A stretch of DNA of 64,000 bases. It comes from Saccharum officinarum. Lineage: Eukaryota > Streptophyta > Magnoliopsida > Poales > Poaceae. The notes under the pieces were generated by a model. The model did not search any database. It worked only from the letters and a program-made list of their open reading frames with translations, and was not told the origin of the DNA. This document shows, piece by piece, positions 35,587-45,419 of the stretch (positions are counted from its first letter, which is position 1; the number at the start of each line of letters is the position of its first letter). The translations under genes and the position numbers were made by a program. The DNA is taken from the NCBI GenBank assembly GCA_020631735.1, contig CM036159.1, positions 97,022,701 through 97,086,700 of the forward strand. Direction: 5' to 3'.

Positions 35587-37557
35587 TGGTGGGCCTCAAA
35601 GTTGGGCTTTGTTTGACGGATCATGCCGTCAAGGAGCATGGGTCTAGCCTCGCCGCTCGGCCTTGAGATGATTTTCTTTTATTCGTTGTTGCATTTCCAA
35701 GCGTTGCAGACTTCTTTCCTTTTTTTCCATGATCGGGCAATGCACCCGCTTTTTATTAAGAGGAAAATAGTTGTTGGTACACCCATGCGCGATCACGCAA
35801 GCGAGGAGCCTTCGTGACACAACGCCCACCTTATCGCCTAGCTACTAGATTCACTTAGAAAAAAAACATAGAAAAGTTGTTTTGCAACCAAATCGGCAAA
35901 ACAAAAGCGAGCGTCTAGACCCGCTGCTTCCTGTCCGGGAAAAGGACCGGCATGGCTTCCCGCGTCGACGCCGACAAGGAAAGGGCAGTGGCGGATTTAG
36001 AAATGGACTAAGAGGGGGGCTAAATAATATAAGGCTCCAGATCGTAGCAGCCGTATAGTAAGGCTCACAATGCAATTTCATGATAGATACAGAGATGCAC
36101 ATACCTCTTGTAACCAGGAATCCCATATTCAATGCTCTGCTCTAGTTACTGAAAGAAAAACGCTAATGACGTTCATTCCACATCAACTTCAGCTCAGAAA
36201 TTGCAGAAACGAGCATATGAGCCACCCGCGGAGCACCTGTTAAGCCTATTCTGTCACAGAAATTTACTCTGAACTCTCGCAGTCCGCGGGCAGCCCGGCA
36301 GGAGGCCTGTAGGCAGGGCCGGCCGCTGCTTGCAGGTCGTCCGGACAGCTTGCAGGAGGCGGGCATGCGGCGAACCGGGCCGAGGCGGCTAGGCGGCCGG
36401 GAACTCTCCGGACGCGGATGGCGCGAGGAGGCGAGAGTCGGGCGTTGGCGTCGCTACTCGCGATTTCGTGAGCGGCGAGCGAGGCAGCGTGGGTCGCTGG
36501 GTCGGGTGTCCTATCAGCTAGGACTGGAAAAGGATGCTTCGTAGCTGAGTCTCCCCCTCGAGTACTTGAGCCGCAAACTTCTTTCCTGGTAGGAAACAGC
36601 ACATAAAGTTTACGCTGTTTGTTTAGGTGCAGCGTCTCCTGATTATTTTTTCAAAAAAAAACTGATAAAAAGAACTCTCCAGGAAAACAGACTGTGGCCC
36701 TGTTCTGCAAGTCATGTTTCGGCTTGTTTCAGCTTGTTTCAGCTTATTCTCTCTCACAGAACACTATTGAATCAGCCGAAACCAGCCGGCTTTTCCACCG
36801 GCCGAACCAGCCCCGTAGACAGTTAGAGACTTGCAGTATGTTAGCAACAAGCTAACAATTTTTTTTAACCGGGGAGAACTGAGCTATAGATTTCCGGCCC
36901 TTACGGTAAAACTTGCTTGTTCAGGTTGGATTCCCTAACTTAAGATAGGTTTTAACACTTATGGTTAATTATTATCCTAAAACAATGATACGATAGTAGT
37001 GACATTTTACTTGATTGTATTGTGTTTTGAGGATCAAACCTTCGTTGGGAGTAATCACTTAGCACATGAATAGTTGTACAGGCGGCCAAAAACGATTTTT
37101 CCAGGCGGACATCACGCGTTCGCCTCGGCCACAACATGTATGATTAACAAAGGCGGCCAAAATGTCCTGCGAAAATAATTCCAAAAAAAATAAAATAGCC
37201 CACCAGCGAGCATTATTTGAGCCCATCGGTGAGCCCGCTCGCAGCCCATCGTCGTTGCTGACCTCCCAGGTTAGTTCGTGCTAGCTGCAGCAAACTGTAC
37301 CGTGCATGCATGGTCACGGTTGCCTCCATCGTATGGTACGTATGGTATGGGTTGTGTGCACACAACAAGTTCTTTGCAGCTAGCTTAGGCTCTGAGAAGG
37401 GATCGATGTACTTCTAAGTGATGATCAGCTCTCTTGATGACCAGAAGAACTAGAGAGATCTATAGGATTCATTGCCAAGCACACCCTACCCTAAAAAGTT
37501 CCACAAGTACGGTTCATGCTAGCTAATTCATTCATTACTAGTAATAGTACGGTAATG
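35587..37557. other. intergenic region with transposon remnants
   Basis: No gene is supported. CAGTGGCGGATTTAG at about 35987 resembles a hAT-type terminal sequence, but its partner was not found. A short element at 36700-36825 carries repeated TCAGCTTGTTT and ends in GCCGAACCAGCCCC. Confidence 0.4.
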
Positions 37558-38541
37558 CTCCTATCAGGACGTCTGTCCGTTCGGACAAGACGGACACGTC
37601 TCGTGCCCCTGCGCTTCTCGCCTGCCACTTTCTTCGAAAAAAACTCACGCCTCACACAGTTGCGCCAAACCTGCCTTGTGCCGCGCGCCCGTCCGCCCTG
37701 CACCTCGTGCCGCGCACCACGACCGTGCCTCGAGCCACGCGCCGCCCGCACCTCGCGCTATGCTCCCCGCACCGCGTCAACTAGCCTCCATTGGATGGTA
37801 GCAAGTAGATGAGCACAAAAGTAGATCCGCTGTTGCATTTGTTGCAGTAGCTATACACGTATGTTGTATGTGTATGTTTCAAATGTTTCAGTTGTTTTAA
37901 ACGTATGTTGCAAGTGTATGTTTCAAATGTTTTAGTTGTTTCAAACGTATGTTGCAAGTGTTTTTTTTATATTGCATTTGTTGCAGTGGTTATACATGTA
38001 TGTCGCAAGTGTATGTTCTAAATGTTTCACCTGTTTCAAACATATGTTGCAAGTGTTTCATTTGGATGTTGCATATGTTTCAGACATATGTTGCAAGCGT
38101 CTATTCAAATGTTTCATCTGTTTCAAACATATGTTGCAAATGTTTTTATCTAGATGTTGTAGTTGCTATACACATATGTTGCAAACGTATGTTTATAAAT
38201 GTTTTATCTGTTTCATACGTACGTTGCAAAAGTGTTTCATGTTGCAACATTAGCACGAGTAGCATACAGATGTAGTCTCCACGGACGTAGCGGTCCCCAC
38301 CTGCATGCGCATCAGCAGGCGCGAGGCGCACAATTCCATGCGTAGGCGCACAAGCATGCAGGGCGCGGGTTGCAGGCGCAGCAGTTGCATGCGGCACATG
38401 CAGGCGCAAAAGTTGCATGCGGGACAACTTTTTTTTAGAAAAGGCGGGGCAAGATTAGCAGCATGCGTGGCAGGCGGGGCGGGCACGGGTGTCCGGACAG
38501 GGGGCTCGCGTCTGGACGTCCGGACGCTAGCCACTCCGGTA
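37532..38541. mobile_element. tandem-repeat-bearing DNA element, possibly MULE-type
   Basis: A block of about 1 kb bounded by GGACGTC-rich ends (AGGACGTCTGTCCG on the left; GTCTGGACGTCCGGACGC on the right). Possible 9-bp direct repeats TAATAGTAC/TAATAGTAT occur just outside. GC-rich ends surround an AT-rich tandem array. A 9-bp duplication would fit Mutator-like elements, but the terminal inverted repeat is poor, so the class is tentative. Confidence 0.45.
37855..38245. repeat. tandem array of a GTATGTTGCAAGTG / TGTTTCA unit
   Basis: About seven degenerate units of 50-60 bp, each containing CGTATGTTGCAAGTGT-like and ATGTTTCA(A/T)CTGTTTCAAAC-like sequence. The array generates artificial Cys/Phe/Val-rich ORFs in two frames. 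Confidence 0.85.
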
Positions 38542-38679
38542 ATAGTATACCTGGAGCATGACTAAAAATGTCTAAAATTAACCTAAGATATCTCTCTCTT
38601 GCTATTTAATTTTGGAGCATGGCTCTGATTGGAAAGGCAGGTACGTCATGATGAAGAAAAGAGGAGCAGCTTATGCACA

Positions 38680-39445
38680 AGCAAAAAAGAAACAGGCATG
38701 CATAGTCATGCAATGGCAGTGCGATGGATTGGATCGGACGAGGTACCCTGTATATACGCGGTCTAACCCGTTTGGAATGCGGGAATTTTTTTTCATGTAT
38801 GAAATTGAACTGGTTCCGATAAAATTCTTGTACGATTCATATAAAATCCCTACGTCCCGAACGTGCCCCAAGTCCTCTTTCTGTACTGCAGATTACATAC
38901 GGACTGCAGTGCACACCGCCGGCCTGTACTGCACACTCGTTAGTGCAGTGTCTGTTCGATAACGTGCAGTCGCTGGTATCTGTCGCATCATTACAGAGGC
39001 CTGCATCATATGCTGCTATCATATTTGGTCCTGGTTGAGATACACTCTAAATTTCAAATTTTTATATTTTTTTTTCATCACATCGAATTTTAAACACATA
39101 TACGGAGCATTAAATATAGATAAAAAATAACTAATTATACAGTTTTGTTGTAAATCACGAGACGAATCTTTTAAATATAATTAGTTCATGATTAGACACT
39201 ATTTACTAAATACAAACGAAAATACTACCGTAACCAAAGTTAAAAAAATTTGTAGCCAGCCGGGCCAAGTATACATACGCGCGACCCTGCCACCCGCCGC
39301 GATCCGTCACACAACGAAAAGGCCGGCCGGCTATAAATGAGCGACAAGGCGAGCCGGGCCTCTTAATCACCCGGCCGGTGCGGACACCACAAACACCACC
39401 CACTCGATCGATCGACGATAACATGGCGAAGCAGCAGCAGCACTT
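38680..39445 (+). pseudogene. nsLTP2 duplicate: promoter and first codons only
   Basis: It repeats the upstream region of the intact nsLTP2 gene, including the GCAGATTAC and TGTACTGCACACTCGTTA segments, the GGCCGGCCGGCTATAAATGA promoter (TATA at 39331-39338) and the leader. It then repeats ATG plus codons for MAKQQQ (from 39423). The coding sequence stops after about seven codons, where unrelated sequence and a Tourist-like MITE begin. A second MITE-like insertion at about 39048-39256 splits the upstream region. It cannot encode a lipid transfer protein. Confidence 0.88.
39048..39256. mobile_element. Tourist-like MITE 3 (in the duplicated promoter)
   Basis: It shares the interior of the GGCCTTGTTTAG family (CATCACATCGAATTT, CGGAGCATTAAATATAGAT, GAGACGAATCTTTT). 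The ends are eroded. It interrupts the duplicated nsLTP2 promoter relative to the intact copy. Confidence 0.7.
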
Positions 39446-39462
39446 CATCCTTTTACTACTTC

Positions 39463-39724
39463 GGCTGTGTTTAGTTCAAAAAAAAAAAAAAAAAAACACG
39501 GTGCAGAAACAAGATTCCCCCTCACATCAAACTTGCGATATATGCATGGAGTACTAAATGTAGATGAAATAAAAAACTAATTGTACAACTTGGTTCTACT
39601 TTGCGAGACGAACGTTTTGAACCTAATTAGTCAACGTTTGGACACTATTTGCCAAATAAAGCCAAAACGTGCTACAGTACTTTTTTTACACCTTTTTATA
39701 CCTTTTTACACATCTAAACACACC
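39463..39724. mobile_element. Tourist-like MITE 4
   Basis: A terminal GGCTGTGTTTAG, a poly(A) stretch, a GCATGGAGTACTAAATGTAG interior and an end CTAAACACACC. Same family as the neighbouring MITE at 39777-40047. Confidence 0.75.
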
Positions 39725-39776
39725 CTTCATAGCTGTATACCAAAACGTCACCTCCTTCTTCCACGTCGCCCACAAT

Positions 39777-40047
39777 GGCCGTGTTTAGTTGCCCTCATTT
39801 GGGATGGCCCAAATCTGCATAGTTCCAGATTCTGTACTGTAGCATTTCGTTTGTATTTGTGATTTTTTGTTCAAACATTGATTAATTAGGTTCAAAAGAT
39901 TCGTCTCACAAAGTACAACTAAACTGTGTAATTAGTTTTTGATTTTATCTACATTTAGTACTCCATGCATGTGCCAGCATTTTGATGTGATGGGGAATCT
40001 TCTTTTTCATAGTGGAATTTGGGGGAAATTTGGGTCTAAACAAGGCC
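39777..40047. mobile_element. Tourist-like MITE 5
   Basis: A 271-bp element with ends GGCCGTGTTTAG and CTAAACAAGGCC, flanked by AAT on both sides (39774-39776 and 40048-40050). It is inverted relative to MITE 4 about 50 bp away. Confidence 0.82.
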
Positions 40048-40551
40048 AATGTTTGTCCATCCGATCGCCTCGCCTCTTCGCCGTCCGATCAGCTTGCCCA
40101 TTTGACCTCTCCAACGCCCTCCTCTGGAACCTTCCCACAGACACACGCGTCGCCCCGCTCGGTCCTTCCCACACCTTCGCGACCCTTCCGCACCGCACCC
40201 ACCAGTTCTTCGTCTCCCTCGCCTCGCCTCGCCTGTCCCGCCTTCTCCTCTCACCTCCACCGCTCGCACCTCCAGCGACCGCCACCCGCCCACCCCTGCC
40301 TCCAACGGCGCCACCAGCGAGTCCGCGCTGCCGACCGTCGTCCGCGCCCTCCTCCTCCCTCCACTCTCCCCGGAGTCGCGCCGCCGCCGGACGCCGAGTC
40401 CACGCCGTCGCAGCGATGCCGCAGGTCCGCCCCCGAGCCAGCTCCGCTCCGACCACACGTACCAGCACGGGGGCCTCCCCTCCGGCGCGGCGCGGCAGCC
40501 TGCGCTCGCCGAACCCCAACGGCGCGCGCCAGATGCTACTGGCCCCGGCGC

Positions 40552-40905
40552 ATCAAACACAGCTTCTCTGGCTTCGCGGCGAGGCTGCCAGACTCCACGG
40601 ACGACCCGACGTCGCGCTCTGGCGAAGCCCGGCATCGTCTGCGTGTTCGCAGACACCACCAGGAACTTGGACTTCCAGCTGCAGACAACGGTCGTCAATA
40701 TCGACGACTCCGCCGCCGCTGGCCCTGCTACACGCAGCAGCAATAAAAAGGTAAGGCCGCCGCACGCACTGACGACCCGTCATTGTTTCCTGCGGCGGGC
40801 ACCATCATCGGCCTGCTCGACTCTGCCATCTGCTCCGATTCACCCAGCCGGTGGAAGGGAGTGTGCATGACTGGACACGACTTTAGTCAGCGCCGTTTTT
40901 TTCTC
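40552..40905 (+). pseudogene. subtilisin-like serine protease (SBT) fragment
   Basis: Two pieces of a plant subtilase, the secreted Ser-His-Asp proteases. The end of the I9 inhibitory propeptide appears as HSFSGFAARL (about 40557-40586) and, in another frame, KPGIVCVFADTTRNLDFQLQ (about 40628-40690). The start of the catalytic domain appears as GTIIGLLDSAI...RWKGVCMTGHDFS at about 40798-40888. The D of LLDS corresponds to the catalytic Asp, but the usual DSGIW context is changed. The frame is broken between the pieces, and the His and Ser regions are absent. The GC-rich sequence before it (40050-40550) may be the damaged N-terminus. Not functional. Confidence 0.72.
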
Positions 40906-40989
40906 TTAGTTTTTTTCCCACGTGCACCCGTCCATTTCGTGCTTCTGATGCTCCCCATCGATCAACCGACTCATGCACCATGATGCTCC

Positions 40990-43053
40990 ATATGTGTTCA
41001 GAGTAATCCCATGGAGCTGGGTCGCCGCCGCCGTCACTCGCCAGGAAGAGCTGATGTCTACCATGTGCTCGATGGAATGCCGAAGTGAGATATGGTTAGT
41101 ACCTTTCATTTTACTAACCTGTATTTCATCTGCAAAGGTGCTTCTACCTTTAGTTCACTCCAAGTTCTATATTTACAAACCTAACCTCTAGCTACTCCAG
41201 GATTCAATTTCTAGATCATCTTCTAACTGTGCATATGCTGCAGGATTGGTTTCAGGTACTCTTAGCAGGTTTCGGAGGATTAGCTATGCACATTACTGGA
41301 ATTGAGGTAGATACTTACTTTTGCACCTTATTACATTCACCTTAGATCACCTCCTTTGAGTTTCACAGAGTTTACCACTTGCATGCTTGCCTTCCTCTCG
41401 CCATTACCATCAACAAGTGTGCTTGCCCCTTTGATATCCCTGTCAGAAAAGCAAATTTCCATTAATAATTAAAGACACCAAGACTGCCATGCAGTTGCAC
41501 AAAGAGTAAAAGACAACCATATCTTATATTCTCCCATAGTGAACATATTAACTAAAGGCTTCAATTCTTTCTTTTCATTCCAAAATTAATAGCAATGCTC
41601 CCATCCTTTCAGTAGACAATTGAAGTATTGGCTACACCATTCTACTTATGGCAGCAGCAAAGTCTCCTTGGACTCAGTATGAAGGGGTGAGTTATTGACT
41701 GAATGGATGCAGCTATTTTTACATGCTTATCAATTATATAAGGCAGATTCTTCCATTCTACATCTCCTATACAATATGACACACCGATCATATTTCAAGG
41801 TATCCTTCCTGATTTCTTAATGGCATGTTTTTTTTTTGGCCAGCTGAAGACTGCAATTTTATCATACAGAACCTCCAATGTTGGCATGAACATTTTGCTG
41901 CCTGTCTCTCCCTGCTGGCCAGTACAGGCAGTCCAACCGAAGTTACTTGCCATCCCCTCCCCACCCAACCTATTCAGCTGAGTACACCCCTCTCATCGTC
42001 TCTACATCTATTGTTTTCTCTATGTGTTGTCAGCTTCAAATTTATTTTCAGAGGATCGTGTTTACCAATTGCATGTTGTACATCATGCCATTTTGTTCGT
42101 TTCTGAAGCAATGTAAACACATAGAATACCCACTGTTATGCTACTCATGAAATTGGGAAAAAATACACCTGCCGACCTACATGCGAACCATGGCTATGCA
42201 TGTGTCCTACTTCTGAATTTCAGATTTCATGCCAATAGGTCTGTCTCGGTTGTATAATTATCGCAATGGCGCCGGAAAGACTCTTGGGGCCTTAGTTGAA
42301 ATAATGCATAATTTAGAATTCTAAGATTTGTTATTGTTATTATATATACATGTTTCCATATGTCTCTTTTGAAGAATAAAATTTCCTCTAAATACATGTT
42401 TCTATTCATTAATGCTGCCATATTCTTCTAAATGGGCAGGACTGGTGAGTCCCAGTTCATGCCTATGTCTCCTCCGCCTACGTTGCTTACCTCCTCATAC
42501 CATTTCCAGATTACTTACTCCTGAATCTTGAATCTGGATCACTTATAGACTCGATCTACTCAGGTACTGCGCTATTTAGATTTTAGACTGTACGTGCTGC
42601 TATTTTAGCAAATGGAAGTACCTTAGTCTGTGAACCTTTTGGAAGACTCGAAGTGGATGTCTCAGTGGCTACGACACTGAATACTCAGAGTGAACGTCTT
42701 TGTATAGGCAGTAGCATGCCAGTCTATCCATCTCTGCCTAAGATGTGCTTAATACATGTTTGCTATATGCTTATCTCTAAACGTTTGCCATCCCTTAAAA
42801 TGACAACACTTCCCAGGGAGATCTATTTTCCTTCTATGAAACTTGCCAAAATTACAATTGAATGATACCACATGAGAAAGGTGTTATCATGAGAAAATTA
42901 GACAAGAAAGGTGTTATCATGAGAAAATTAGACAATGTGATCGAATCTCACGGGTGCCGGTATTTATGCCTCAAGTCTTCATATATATTGTTATAGTGTC
43001 ACAAGCACCAAATATCTACAACAAAATCCTGTGCTCAACCTCCCTTTGCTTGA
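40990..43053 (+). other. Helitron body candidate without identified genes
   Basis: About 2 kb immediately preceding a Helitron 3' terminus. Short exon-like pieces with donor- or acceptor-like borders occur (for example near 41000-41095, 41245-41307 and 41613-41688), but none matches a family I recognise. The Helitron 5' end was not located, so the element may begin further left and include the subtilase fragment. Confidence 0.4.
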
Positions 43054-43082
43054 CCCGCGGCAACGCGCGGGGTACTGGCTAG
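43054..43082 (+). mobile_element. Helitron 3' terminus 2
   Basis: Hairpin CCCGCG-(GCAACG)-CGCGGG followed by GTACTGG and CTAG, then T. The final ACTGGCTAG is identical to the terminus at 21632-21640, so both belong to one Helitron family. Confidence 0.78.
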
Positions 43083-43544
43083 TTAACTCTTACAAATGCG
43101 AACGCGCTCCTCCAAAGAACCTGCGTCCACGTCACTCCAATTTCTTGTGTCGGTCAGATCTTCCATCCTGTGGCCCAGAAAGCTCCGAGCGGCTTTCGCT
43201 GTAAGCAGCTTCCGCCGCTCCTTCTTACCTTCCACCGGCTTCCTCTCTGCTTCTCTCGCTGCTATCCGGCTTCTGCTACGGAGTCAGCCCAGCAAATATA
43301 TGCGCGGGCTTCTGATTCTCCACGCCTAGCCCTCTAGCCAAAAAAAAAACTTGCCCCCAACGTATATCTTCGTCGTCCTCCCCGGCTCCTCCCGCAGCGC
43401 GCCACCGCCCGTGCCGCCGCTCGCCCCAACCCCGCTCGCGCCTCCCCTTGCTCTCCCTCTCTCTCAACGTCGCCGGCGCACTGGCTTAGGCTCGAACGTG
43501 GCCGCCTCCACGCCCTGCACGCGGCCGGGCCGGCGGCGCCCCCG
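43083..43544. other. GC-rich sequence up to the second gap
   Basis: A plus-strand ORF at 43096-43329 and another running into the gap from 43351 are Ser/Pro/Arg-rich and match nothing I recognise. They could be a 5' end of a gene lost in the gap, but there is no firm support. Confidence 0.35.
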
Positions 43545-43644
43545 NNNNNNNNNNNNNNNNNNNNNNNNNNNNNNNNNNNNNNNNNNNNNNNNNNNNNNNN
43601 NNNNNNNNNNNNNNNNNNNNNNNNNNNNNNNNNNNNNNNNNNNN
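43545..43644. other. assembly gap (100 N)
   Basis: Exactly 100 undefined bases, the second scaffold gap. The sequence to its right (43645-43965) is GC-rich with no gene recognised. Confidence 0.99.
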
Positions 43645-43975
43645 GATTACTCAGGATGGAGCCAAGCCGACTACCGAGCTCAAAGTAGCATGGGAGGAGC
43701 CGAAGTACTGTAGTGCCGAAGAGTTGACGAAGCCAAGCCGAGCGTCCATTCCTTGTGAGCGTCTGACGCGCCGGTGCCCAAGCGTCGCACGCTGAGGTTA
43801 CCTATGTAGCGGATGGAGTCTATAGACACGCTGCGGGATTTTTTTCCCGCGCAAGCGTCGCCCAAGTCAAACCTCCTCGCATCGCGTATCCCACGGTTCC
43901 CTCTGCTCCCACGCCCCCACCGAAATTTCCCCCCACGAGCTGCCGGCGCGCGACAGGCGGCCACTCTAGTTGTAG

Positions 43976-44885
43976 GCAGGGTTGAAAACAGACGGAATTT
44001 TTGCCGCCCCGACCCACTCGTTTTTCTATATTTGACCCGACCGTTTTCATATTGTCGGAAAAATCCGAAAACGGGACGAGTTGCGGGACGAAAGGTATTG
44101 GAATCCGAATGGAAACGGAGTTGATGTTTTCCTCCCGTATTTTAGGAATTCCGTATTTGGTCGGAAATTTTCTGAATTTATTCTGGATTTCACCTGGAGT
44201 TTAGTTTGGCCCATATCTTGACATCTTGTCCTGAAGAGCCAACTCTGCAGCCCATGTAGTGAAGCCCGCCCCCAGCATAGGCACAGGCACAGCCGTACAT
44301 CGCACAGGGGAGTGGGGACAGGCACTGGTAGCTTCTGTGTACGTACGGACATACAACTGGAAGTCTAGGCTCTAGACGAGCTAGTTCAATAGTACTTCTT
44401 TTTTTAAGGAAATGATAGTTCAATAGTACTTCAATGTACGTTTAGATCAATTAGCTACGAACACATATTTACTCCATGTTGTTCCGAATACAATTCTAAT
44501 CTAATACAATAACAGGTCAAATTATAAAGAATACAACTTCAACATAATAACGAGCCAAACAATTTTATATATGTGTAACTGTGACTAAATGTATACAAAT
44601 AATATTTATGATACACTAAATAAGTACAGTAAATTTACAAGAAAATATATTTTCATGGTACACCTATTTTGTGATTGGTGAGTATAAATTTGTGCGGTAT
44701 TCCGGCTTAAGTTCCCTGCTTCTGACCATTTTCATTGAATTTCTGACTGTATTGGTTCGCTTCCGTACACCCGTATATTCTGGTTTCGTTTTCGAACCCG
44801 TATTTTTCAAACCCGATCCCGCTTCTGGCAAAAAATATAGAAACGGAAGTAGAAATATGGTTTTTTTTCCCGTCCGTTTTCATCG
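43976..44885. mobile_element. hAT-like non-autonomous DNA element (about 910 bp)
   Basis: The left end CAGGGTTGAAAACAGACGG and the right end CCGTCCGTTTTCATCG are imperfect inverted repeats. The element is flanked by direct repeats CTAGTTGTAG (43966-43975 and 44886-44895). hAT elements have 8-bp target duplications and CAGGG-type ends, so the exact border within the 10-bp repeat is ambiguous. Subterminal GACCCG and CCCGTA motifs recur in both arms. No transposase is present. Confidence 0.72.
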
Positions 44886-44928
44886 CTAGTTGTAGGGTTC
44901 AACCCCAACCCCATCAAATTGCTACCAA

Positions 44929-45256
44929 GGGTACGTTTGGTTTCTCATGACTAAAATTTAGCTCCTAAAACTGATGAGTAACCTTTAGTCACCCATGTTT
45001 GGTTCTAGTGATTAAAGTGACTAAAGGCCATTAAAGTGGTTCAACAAATACCAAACTACCCCTAATGAATGCCCAAATCAAGTGGGGGACCAGCAATAAT
45101 GAGGGACAACCCTTGTCCACTGGGCACTTTAGTCCACTTTTAGCTACTCTTGGGTGACTAATGTGACTAAACTACTTTAGTCCCTTTTTCATTAGTTTAT
45201 TTGGCAGTTTAGTAGATAAAGTGCAGCTAAACTTTAGCAGGAACCAAACATGCCCC
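44929..45256. mobile_element. MITE with GGTACGTTTGGTT / AACCAAACATGCCCC ends
   Basis: A 328-bp element with imperfect terminal inverted repeats and many internal CTAAA/TTTAG motifs (GACTAAAGTG, CTTTAGTC). It lies immediately upstream of the first recognisable DUF726 coding sequence and may have removed or separated the gene's 5' exon. Confidence 0.75.
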
Positions 45257-45419
45257 AAATCTCTGTTGCTGAGCCAACCAATTATGAATCATTTCTCTGC
45301 AATGGGGTTCAAAATTCAGTGCCAATGTAATGAATATATTTAACCCTTTCACTATTGCAGTATCCCATCGTTTCATTTCACTCTGGGGTTTTGCAGTTTC
45401 TAAGGCTGAAAGGATACTC

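Noticed and set aside
37936..38275. Cys/Phe/Val-rich ORFs in two frames
   Set aside because: Translations of the tandem repeat array; the repetition of CCK and SNICC comes from the DNA repeat.
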